From Patescibacteria group bacterium (GTDB lineage: Bacteria; Patescibacteriota; Gracilibacteria; JAHISY01): a stretch of 19,917 nucleotides of DNA. The notes beneath the pieces are model-generated. The model had not been told where the DNA came from and made no database searches. It worked only from the letters and a program-made list of their open reading frames with translations. Positions 14,467-19,917 of this stretch are shown piece by piece; the stretch's first letter is position 1; each line of letters begins with the position of its first letter. Both the position numbers and the translations under genes were made by a program. The stretch covers positions 1 through 19,917 of the forward strand of contig JAHISY010000026.1 of the NCBI GenBank assembly GCA_018817365.1. Direction: 5' to 3'.

Positions 14467-14548
14467 TTTTAGTAAAGTTAATAAATTGAGGCAGAAGCCT
14501 AACTAAGATTTATTCTTTTGTCAAATCTCACTCTTGACTCATATTCGC

Positions 14549-14554
14549 TAAAAT
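14549..14554 (+). promoter_or_regulatory. hflX: Putative -10 box (TAAAAT) of hflX
   Basis: TAAAAT ends only 4 nt before the ATG at 14559. TTGACT lies too close (9-nt spacer) and TTGTCA too far (25 nt) to be a standard -35 box, so only the -10 is proposed. Confidence 0.35.
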
Positions 14555-14558
14555 CTAA

Positions 14559-15638
14559 ATGTTGTCAGAAAAATTACGTGTAATCGTGGCGGATGTGATT
14601 CCGAAAGAGCTTCTCAAAATTGACGAGGAGAAGCATTTCGCGGAACTCGTCCGGCTCGTGGAAACTCTCGGCGGGATGACCGTCGTCAAAATTATTCAAA
14701 AACGCGGGCAACCGAGCGGCAAGACTTACCTCGGTACGGGTAAAGCGGTCGAAGTCGGCGAGGCGGCGAAAGAGTTGAAATGCGGCGCGGTCGTGGTAAA
14801 TGGGATTTTGAAAGGCAATCAAGTTTACGAACTCACGCAGCGAATTCCGGTAATCGTGTGGGATCGCGTGGATGTAATTTTACGGATTTTTGAAAAGCAC
14901 GCCTCGACAACGGAAGCGAAGCTGCAAGTGAAACGCGCGCGGCTAAAGTACGACATTCCGAAACTTTACCGGCGGTCAGCGACAACTTTGTTTGAACGCG
15001 AGCGCGGCGGCGGAGTAATCCAACGCGGTGCCGGCGAAACCGGAATTGAGGCGGAGAAGCGGCACATTTTGCGGGAAATCAAAATGATTGACGCGAAAAT
15101 CAATCGGCTGTCGGTGATTCGTCGAAATCAGCGAAAGCACCGGCGGCGAAGCGGGCTGCCGACAGTCGCGCTCGTCGGCTACACGAATTCCGGGAAATCC
15201 ACGCTACTGAAGGCGCTGACGGGGAAGCGGAATGTTTTCGTCGCCGATAAATTTTTCGCGACGCTCGACCCGCGGCTGGGCAGTCTCTGGCTGCCGAATA
15301 TTCGCAAAAAAGTTTTGCTCGCCGACACAATCGGATTTATTGAAAAACTGCCTCCCGATTTAATTGCGGCTTTTCGCGCCACGCTCGAAGAAGTTCGCGA
15401 GGCGGATTTGCTGCTGCATATTTTTGATTCCTCTGATTCCGCGAAAGAAATTTCGCGAAAAAAGAAAACTGTGAACGAGATTTTGCGGGATCTAAAAGCG
15501 GAGAAAAATCCGCAAATTTTGGTCGCGAATAAAATCGATTTGAAAAATTTTCACGGCAAAAACGCGATTCCGGTTTCATCGGAAAAAAGTTTGGGACTGT
15601 CGGAATTGAGGCGGGCGATTGAGAAGAGGATTCTTTAA
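14559..15638 (+). CDS. hflX: GTPase HflX (ribosome-associated)
   Basis: 359 aa. HflX binds the 50S subunit and splits stalled or hibernating ribosomes. The N-terminal HflX domain (IIQKRGQPSGKTYLGTGK, then VVVNGILKGNQVYELTQR, VWDRVDVIL and FEKHASTTEAKLQV) leads to a coiled linker with RGAGETGIE. The G domain has G1 GYTNSGKS (207-214), G3 DTIGF (from D256, then EKLPPDLI), G4 NKID (324-327) and a G5-like VSSEKSLG. It is shorter than E. coli HflX (426 aa) at both ends. The last ~58 codons exist a second time, diverged, at 16623-16794 beyond the fic gene, so this 3' end may have been acquired together with fic. Confidence 0.93.
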   Translation: MLSEKLRVIVADVIPKELLKIDEEKHFAELVRLVETLGGMTVVKIIQKRGQPSGKTYLGTGKAVEVGEAAKELKCGAVVVNGILKGNQVYELTQRIPVIVWDRVDVILRIFEKHASTTEAKLQVKRARLKYDIPKLYRRSATTLFERERGGGVIQRGAGETGIEAEKRHILREIKMIDAKINRLSVIRRNQRKHRRRSGLPTVALVGYTNSGKSTLLKALTGKRNVFVADKFFATLDPRLGSLWLPNIRKKVLLADTIGFIEKLPPDLIAAFRATLEEVREADLLLHIFDSSDSAKEISRKKKTVNEILRDLKAEKNPQILVANKIDLKNFHGKNAIPVSSEKSLGLSELRRAIEKRIL

Positions 15639-15648
15639 ACCAGTTTTC

Positions 15649-15713
15649 GCAAAAGCGTGAAAATGGCAGAAAAATAATGGATTTTCACGGTTTAGTTGAC
15701 AAAAGCGTGAAAA
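15649..15713. repeat. Three GCGTGAAAA operator-like repeats upstream of fic
   Basis: AAAAGCGTGAAAA occurs exactly at 15651-15663 and again at 15701-15713. Between them ATTTTCACG (15681-15689) is the inverse of CGTGAAAAT (15656-15664), a 9-bp inverted repeat with a 16-nt loop. The third copy lies in the spacer of the fic promoter, where a bound protein would block transcription. The likely ligand is the DNA-binding C-terminal domain of Fic itself. Confidence 0.6.
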
Positions 15714-15724
15714 AACAATAAACT
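15696..15724 (+). promoter_or_regulatory. Promoter of fic
   Basis: TTGACA (15696-15701), a 17-nt spacer and TAAACT (15719-15724), 6 nt before the ATG at 15731. Both position and sequence indicate a leaderless mRNA. A GCGTGAAAA repeat lies within the spacer. Confidence 0.7.
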
Positions 15725-15730
15725 TCAGTT

Positions 15731-16633
15731 ATGACAAAAGTGTTAAACATATTCGGCAAGATCAGTTCTCTGCGAGAACGGTATTACAAAGCCATTGCCA
15801 AGAAACAATCTCTTTTGAAGCTTTTGAGCGAAACAGAAATAGCCGAACAGGTGTACAACTCAAACGCTATTGAAAACAGCACTCTAACCCTCGAAGAAAC
15901 AGAAAAAATACTGCTACAAATAGATCTCGACAGGTATATCTCCGAAAGAGAATTGTTTGAAACAAAAAATTTAGCACGAGTGGTTGCCTACATAAACACT
16001 AAAGCAAAAGAGGAAGAATTAAAGATAGAAACTATTTTGTTTTTGCATAAGATGCTCCTTTCGAATATTCGTGATGATGTCGCTGGTCGATTTCGAAAAA
16101 ATGACGAATGGGTGCGCATCGGAAATCATATTGCACTAGATCCAAAACAAGTAGTCGAAAAACTTGAAGAAATGCTTATTCGGTATAATTCAGCAAGTGC
16201 TGAAAATATCATAAAGAGAATCGCTCTGCTCCACCTTACTTTTGAGCATATTCATCCATTCGTGGATGGCAACGGTCGTATTGGTCGCGTGATCAACAAT
16301 TATCTTCTCATCCGAGAAGGATTCGTGCCAATCAATATTAAGTTCATCGATCGAAAGTTGTATTATGATGCCTTCAAAGAATTCGATAAAAAAGAAAAAA
16401 CTGCAATCATGGAAGAAATCGTTGGCAAAGCGATAACCAATAGCTACCACAAAAGACTAGCTTATCTCGAAGGACGCGAGATCGTGACTCTCGCGGATTA
16501 TGCGAAAAGAAATAAAATTTCCCACTCCAATGTAATCAATAAAGCTAACCGTCAAACGATTGAAGCTTTCTCGGAAAAAGGAGTGTGGAAAATCGGCGTT
16601 ACTAATTCCCGTCAGAAACAACGAAAACTGTGA
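15731..16633 (+). CDS. Fic-domain AMPylase (class II) with C-terminal DNA-binding-like domain
   Basis: 300 aa. Fic enzymes transfer AMP, or other nucleotide parts, to hydroxyl side chains of target proteins. The active-site motif HPFVDGNGRIGR is complete (175-186) with catalytic H175. An inhibitory helix SNAIEN (44-49) matches [ST]xxxE[GN] and lies N-terminal of the Fic core, making it class II: autoinhibited, with E48 expected to block ATP. Residues ~250-289 (TLADYAKRNKISHSNVINKANRQ) look like a helix-turn-helix, suggesting autoregulation through the upstream repeats. The last residues (RKL and the stop) are read from a displaced hflX fragment, so the native C-terminus may have been lost. 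Codon use is AT-rich, unlike hflX. It could be a toxin or a regulatory enzyme. Confidence 0.9.
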   Translation: MTKVLNIFGKISSLRERYYKAIAKKQSLLKLLSETEIAEQVYNSNAIENSTLTLEETEKILLQIDLDRYISERELFETKNLARVVAYINTKAKEEELKIETILFLHKMLLSNIRDDVAGRFRKNDEWVRIGNHIALDPKQVVEKLEEMLIRYNSASAENIIKRIALLHLTFEHIHPFVDGNGRIGRVINNYLLIREGFVPINIKFIDRKLYYDAFKEFDKKEKTAIMEEIVGKAITNSYHKRLAYLEGREIVTLADYAKRNKISHSNVINKANRQTIEAFSEKGVWKIGVTNSRQKQRKL

Positions 16634-16794
16634 ACGAGATTTTGCGGGATCTGAAAGCGGAGCAGAAACCGCAAATTTTGGTCGCGAATAAAATTGATTT
16701 GAAAAATTTTCACGGCAAAAACGCGATTCCGGTTTCAGCGGAAAAAAGTTTGGGGTTGTCGGAATTGAAGCGGGCGATTGAGGAGAGGATTTAA
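16623..16794 (+). pseudogene. hflX: Displaced second copy of the hflX 3' end
   Basis: In the hflX frame it encodes the last ~57 codons of hflX (KTVNEILRDLKAE, NPQ changed to KPQ, ILVANKIDLKNFHGK and on), ending in ERI and TAA. By hand alignment with 15464-15638 I count 10 substitutions and one missing codon over 172 nt, about 94% identity; several changes are synonymous. It has no start, and its first bases supply the fic stop codon. It is best read as the former end of the resident hflX gene. Confidence 0.85.
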
Positions 16795-16974
16795 AATTTA
16801 GATTCTTAAATTATGAATTCACTTTATTTTAAAAATTATTTACGAAAACAAGAAGCCACTTGCTGAAAAATTCAGCACAAATAAACAGGAAAGAGTCATA
16901 CACTCTCCAGTTGCCGGAACGATTCGCGCAAGATTTTGAAATTTAAGATACAATCAAGCTGTAAACTGCCTTTT
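16795..16974. other. AT-rich gap before the restriction-modification operon, with hairpin
   Basis: TGCTGAA / TTCAGCA with a 3-nt loop (16861-16877) is a perfect 7-bp hairpin; GAGT / ACTC follows at about 16890. TAAACT (16962-16967) lies 7 nt before the methyltransferase ATG and is the probable -10 box. A GC-richer patch (about 16908-16933) stands out but cannot be assigned. Confidence 0.4.
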
Positions 16975-17757
16975 ATGCCAATTTTTAACGATTTAAATTT
17001 AGATAATTGGAAAGAGTCAGAAATTTGGACTGATAGTCTTTGGATTATCCCCGAAAGAGACAAAACTGGGAAACATAGTGGTTTTTATCACGGAAATTTT
17101 ATTCCACAAATACCGCATCAATTTATTTTGAGATACACAAAAAAAAATGAAATTGTTTTTGATCCATTTTTGGGAAGCGGAACCACTGCTTATGCAGCAG
17201 AGAGTTTAAATAGGAATCTGATCGGTATCGATATTCAAAAAAAGCTCGTTGATTATGTCGGAAAAAATGTCGAAAGAAAAAACAACTTTTCTGATTTGAT
17301 TGTCGGCGACAGCACGAAAGTTGAAACTTTTGAAAAAGTAAAAGAAATTTTAAAAAAACACAAAAAAGAAGAAGTTCAATTGGCGATTTTGCACCCGCCC
17401 TACGCCGACATAATTAAATTCAGTGAACTCAAAGATGATTTATCAAATGCCAAATCGCTTAGAGAGTTTTTGAGTAAATTTTCAGATGTTGTAAAAAATA
17501 CGATTGAAATTTTAGAAAAGGGCAGATATTTAGTAATCGTTATTGGTGACAAATATACGGCTGGTAAATGGATTCCTTTGGGATTTTATTGTTTGAACGA
17601 AGCACAAAAATTAGGACTTACGCTAAAAAGCATTATAATTAAAAATATGGCAGGCAACCGAGCAAAAAGAAATAACGAAGCAATTTGGCGGTATCGGGCA
17701 CTTTCGAGTGATTATTATATTTTCAAGCACGAATATATTTTAATTTTTAAAAAATAA
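16975..17757 (+). CDS. DNA methyltransferase of a restriction-modification system (amino-methyltransferase type)
   Basis: 260 aa from the ATG at 16975; an upstream TTG at 16936 would place the promoter-like TAAACT inside the gene. SAM-binding motif I is FDPFLGSGTT (D63 onward), followed by NLIGIDI. The catalytic tetrapeptide is HPPY (140-143), the position of [DNS]PPY in enzymes methylating adenine N6 or cytosine N4; histidine at the first position is unusual. Motif I precedes motif IV. The N-terminal segment SLWIIPERDKTGKHSGFYHGNFIPQIPHQ probably corresponds to motif X and substrate contact. It is the first gene of a three-gene operon, 2 nt before the nuclease gene, and should protect one strand or base of the recognition site. 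Confidence 0.75.
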   Translation: MPIFNDLNLDNWKESEIWTDSLWIIPERDKTGKHSGFYHGNFIPQIPHQFILRYTKKNEIVFDPFLGSGTTAYAAESLNRNLIGIDIQKKLVDYVGKNVERKNNFSDLIVGDSTKVETFEKVKEILKKHKKEEVQLAILHPPYADIIKFSELKDDLSNAKSLREFLSKFSDVVKNTIEILEKGRYLVIVIGDKYTAGKWIPLGFYCLNEAQKLGLTLKSIIIKNMAGNRAKRNNEAIWRYRALSSDYYIFKHEYILIFKK

Positions 17758-17759
17758 TT

Positions 17760-18659
17760 ATGGAATACATTAAATCAAAATTGTCAGACGACTTGGCACG
17801 CAAAATCATTGGCAATCAAGAAAAGGCAGCCTCTTATTTACTGCAATTAAATAATATTAACCCAATACCGTCTTTAAAATTTAAAATTATTAGCCGAGGT
17901 AAAAACAAGGGAAATAAAATTTTAGACCTAAATACAAATGAGCTTTGGAAAGCGGTTGTTGATAGTTGGGATTATGAAGAGAGTAAAAAAATTATTAGAG
18001 AAATTTTTAAGGAAACCGAAAAATATAAAAGCGGAAAAGAAGCTAATGGCGCGATGAATTTACTTATCAAAGAATGGGAAAGCCTAAAGTTGGGCGACAT
18101 CGCGTGGCCTTTTTCACAGGGTGCCTTTGATGATTTTGTTCAAAGAATAAATTCCGAAAAGGAAGATGGTCTTGTTAAAGACAACAAAGTAAAAGTAGCG
18201 GCGGTCAAATACAGGAGGATAAAAGAGATCAATACTGTGCGAAATGACTTTATTGAAACTTTGATTTTCGAGAAAAATAATAACATCTTGCCAACTTTAA
18301 ACCACAGACGAGGAGTCGACTTCTTTATTGATGGTATTTCTTTTGATCAGAAGGTTGCAAAAAGTCCGACGGGTGAATTCAAAAGAGACTTTAAAGATGA
18401 TTGGCGAAAAACGGCGATCGAAAAACCAGAACTTGTCGCGGAATATCTTTATAAATATCAAGATGAAGGAAGATTTGGAGCCGACCCGAGATTGTTGGTT
18501 GTTTATATCGATGAGGATGTTTCGATTGATAAAATCAGAGAAATTATCAATGAAACTGATCTGAACAATCCAATTGAAATTAATTTTACATACAAGCATA
18601 AAGTTCAAGGTGAAAAAAATTACAAAGTTCCTTGTTTCGTAATTTTATTGCATAATTAA
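17760..18659 (+). CDS. Putative type II restriction endonuclease, PD-(D/E)XK fold
   Basis: 299 aa. The candidate active site is RRGVDFFIDGISFDQKV: D187, eight residues, then D196-Q197-K198, with a beta hairpin between, as in PD-(D/E)XK nucleases. The following SPTGEFKRDFKDDWRK and the strand pair DPRLLVVYID near residue 245 fit the rest of the core. The N-terminal ~160 residues are mainly helical and probably recognise the DNA. I cannot name the restriction family. The role rests on the motif plus the position between two methyltransferase genes (2-nt and 3-nt gaps). Strong lysine and AT bias marks it as acquired DNA. Confidence 0.7.
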   Translation: MEYIKSKLSDDLARKIIGNQEKAASYLLQLNNINPIPSLKFKIISRGKNKGNKILDLNTNELWKAVVDSWDYEESKKIIREIFKETEKYKSGKEANGAMNLLIKEWESLKLGDIAWPFSQGAFDDFVQRINSEKEDGLVKDNKVKVAAVKYRRIKEINTVRNDFIETLIFEKNNNILPTLNHRRGVDFFIDGISFDQKVAKSPTGEFKRDFKDDWRKTAIEKPELVAEYLYKYQDEGRFGADPRLLVVYIDEDVSIDKIREIINETDLNNPIEINFTYKHKVQGEKNYKVPCFVILLHN

Positions 18660-18662
18660 AAA

Positions 18663-19751
18663 ATGAACTATCTTGGCTCAAAATTATCGCTGTTGAAATT
18701 CTTGGAAGAATCAATCAATAAAATTGCTGGTAATAAAAGCAATCGTGTTTTTTGCGACTTATTTGCAGGAACTGGAATTGTGGGAAGTTATTTTAAGAAA
18801 AAGGGCTACAAGATCATCGCAAATGATATTCAATATTACAGTTATGTTTTAAATAGGCACTACATCGGCAATCACAAAGAGCTAACCTTTTCTAAATTGT
18901 TAAAAGAAATTCCTGAATTAAAGAAAATCAAAACAGAAAATCGGAAGAATTTTACTTGCAATTATTTATCAAGCCTAAAAGGCAAAAAAGGATTTATTTA
19001 TAAAAATTATTGCGTTGGTGGGGCAAAAGACGAAAAAGAACAACGACAGTATTTTTCGGATGAAAATGGAATGATGTGTGACGCTATCCGCCAAAAAATT
19101 GAAAACTGGAAAAAGAGAAAATTAATCTCCAATGATGAATATTATTTTTTGATTGCCACCTTGATTAAATCAATTGATAAATACGCGAACACGGCTTCCG
19201 TTTATGGTGCTTTTTTAAAAAAATTAAAAAAAACCGCACAAAATAGTTTGATTCTCAAACCTGCTGAATTAATTATTAACGACAATGATCACAAAGTTTT
19301 TAACGCGGATATAAACAAACTAGTGCCAAAAATTGAAGGTGATATTTTATATTTAGATCCGCCATACAATCAACGACAATACGCAACTAATTATCATTTA
19401 CTTGAAACTATCGCAAAATATGATAATCCAAAAATCCACGGAAAAACCGGTTTGCGGGAATATCAAAATCAAAAATCACTTTATTGCTCAAGACCGCAAG
19501 TAAAAAAAGCATTTAAAGATTTAATCTTAAAAGCCAAAGTAAAATATATCTTCTTAAGCTACAACAATGAGGGCTTAATGACTTTGGACGACATCAAGGA
19601 AATAATGAGCCTACGGGGCGAATATGGGCATTTTACGAAAGAATACAATCGCTTCAAAGCTGATAAGTCAGAAAATAGAAATTACATAGCAAATAAGACA
19701 ACTGAGTATTTGCATTATGCTGTCTGTAAGAATCCAATCAATTCCCTGTAA
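18663..19751 (+). CDS. D12-class DNA adenine (N6) methyltransferase
   Basis: 362 aa. Alpha-class (Dam-like) arrangement: motif X NYLGSK (2-7), motif I DLFAGTGIVG (32-41), and catalytic motif IV YLDPPYNQRQY (230-240) after a long target-recognition segment. DPPYNQRQY and the following NYHLLETIAKYD are typical of D12 enzymes that accompany type II or IIS restriction nucleases. It transfers a methyl group to adenine N6 in its target. As the third gene of the operon, with a different catalytic class from the first methyltransferase, it probably protects the other strand of an asymmetric site. Confidence 0.85.
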   Translation: MNYLGSKLSLLKFLEESINKIAGNKSNRVFCDLFAGTGIVGSYFKKKGYKIIANDIQYYSYVLNRHYIGNHKELTFSKLLKEIPELKKIKTENRKNFTCNYLSSLKGKKGFIYKNYCVGGAKDEKEQRQYFSDENGMMCDAIRQKIENWKKRKLISNDEYYFLIATLIKSIDKYANTASVYGAFLKKLKKTAQNSLILKPAELIINDNDHKVFNADINKLVPKIEGDILYLDPPYNQRQYATNYHLLETIAKYDNPKIHGKTGLREYQNQKSLYCSRPQVKKAFKDLILKAKVKYIFLSYNNEGLMTLDDIKEIMSLRGEYGHFTKEYNRFKADKSENRNYIANKTTEYLHYAVCKNPINSL

Positions 19752-19775
19752 TTGTCTAAACCATGATTCGCCTGA

Positions 19776-19917
19776 TTAAACCAACCTCCGCAAAATCTCC
19801 CGCCACGATCTCTTCGCGAGAATCAGCCCGACATGCCCGTAAACCGGCAGTTCACAATTTTCTTTTGCGCCTCGTAGTTTTGTGAATTTTTTGGGGAAAA
19901 CAATCTCGTCAAAATAA
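19776..19917 (-). CDS. C-terminal end of an unidentified protein (partial; possibly alpha/beta hydrolase)
   Basis: Reading leftward from the window edge, 46 codons are open to the TAA at 19778-19776, with GC-rich host-like codons (GLILAKRSWREILRRLV at the end). The segment ELPVYGHVGLILAKRSW could be the catalytic-histidine region of an alpha/beta hydrolase (GHxGL before a final helix), but this is weak. It converges on the adenine methyltransferase with a 24-nt gap and marks the return to host-type DNA. Confidence 0.5.
   Translation of the reverse strand, partial: YFDEIVFPKKFTKLRGAKENCELPVYGHVGLILAKRSWREILRRLV

Noticed and set aside
16908..16933. GC-richer patch in the AT-rich gap, possible displaced tail of the minus-strand gene at the right edge
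   Set aside because: Minus-strand reading (KILRESFRQLESV and a stop) does not match the known end of that gene (SWREILRRLV) well enough.
1..19917. tRNA, rRNA, CRISPR arrays, IS transposases or integrases
   Set aside because: Looked for on both strands by eye; no cloverleaf-like sequence, no regularly spaced repeats and no transposase or recombinase motif found. Weakly structured RNAs could be missed without computation.

Overview
The window looks like a chromosomal segment of a Candidate Phyla Radiation (Patescibacteria) bacterium. I infer this from family content: a LeuRS of the type seen in these lineages, a short TsaB, RsmI without its C-terminal domain, an orphan four-helix-bundle protein, a PH-like membrane protein, and a stand-alone VirD4/TraG-like ATPase. 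TGA behaves as a normal stop codon, so the code-25 lineages (Gracilibacteria/Absconditabacteria) are unlikely. The exact phylum is not decidable here. Almost no gene has a Shine-Dalgarno sequence; many instead have a TAAAAT or TAAACT hexamer 4-7 nt before the start codon, which suggests leaderless mRNAs.

Layout. 2-2055: an AT-rich toxin-like reading frame fused in frame to the last ~370 codons of leuS, then an AbrB-like antitoxin plus RelE-like toxin, then a second copy of the leuS 3' end. 2130-4886 (minus): a large VirD4/TraG-type ATPase. 4887-5286: non-coding and repeat-rich. 5287-7848 (minus): rsmI, a PGPGW-like membrane protein, a short tsaB, an unknown small gene and an MscS channel. A symmetric divergent promoter leads to rmlC-like and rmlB-like genes (nucleotide-sugar synthesis), then a solitary trpA, a convergent lepB, a PH-like membrane protein, an S23-type four-helix-bundle gene, radA, a repeat-rich gap, yjbQ, a small four-cysteine protein and hflX.

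15639-19751 is AT-rich accessory DNA: a class II Fic gene with three operator-like repeats, a displaced second copy of the hflX 3' end, and a tight three-gene restriction-modification operon with two methyltransferases of different type around a PD-(D/E)XK nuclease. The window ends in the C-terminus of a minus-strand gene.

The most striking pattern is that two unrelated toxin-type cargos (RelE-type TA, Fic) sit directly behind a housekeeping gene (leuS, hflX), and in each case a diverged copy of that gene's 3' end lies just beyond the cargo. This is the footprint expected if incoming DNA carries its own version of the target gene's 3' end, replaces the resident end and pushes the old one downstream. 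The toxin-like frame at the left edge, which runs straight into a leuS fragment, may be a third, older event of the same kind. Short palindromes inserted in frame in leuS and the VirD4-like gene are a second layer of repeat activity.
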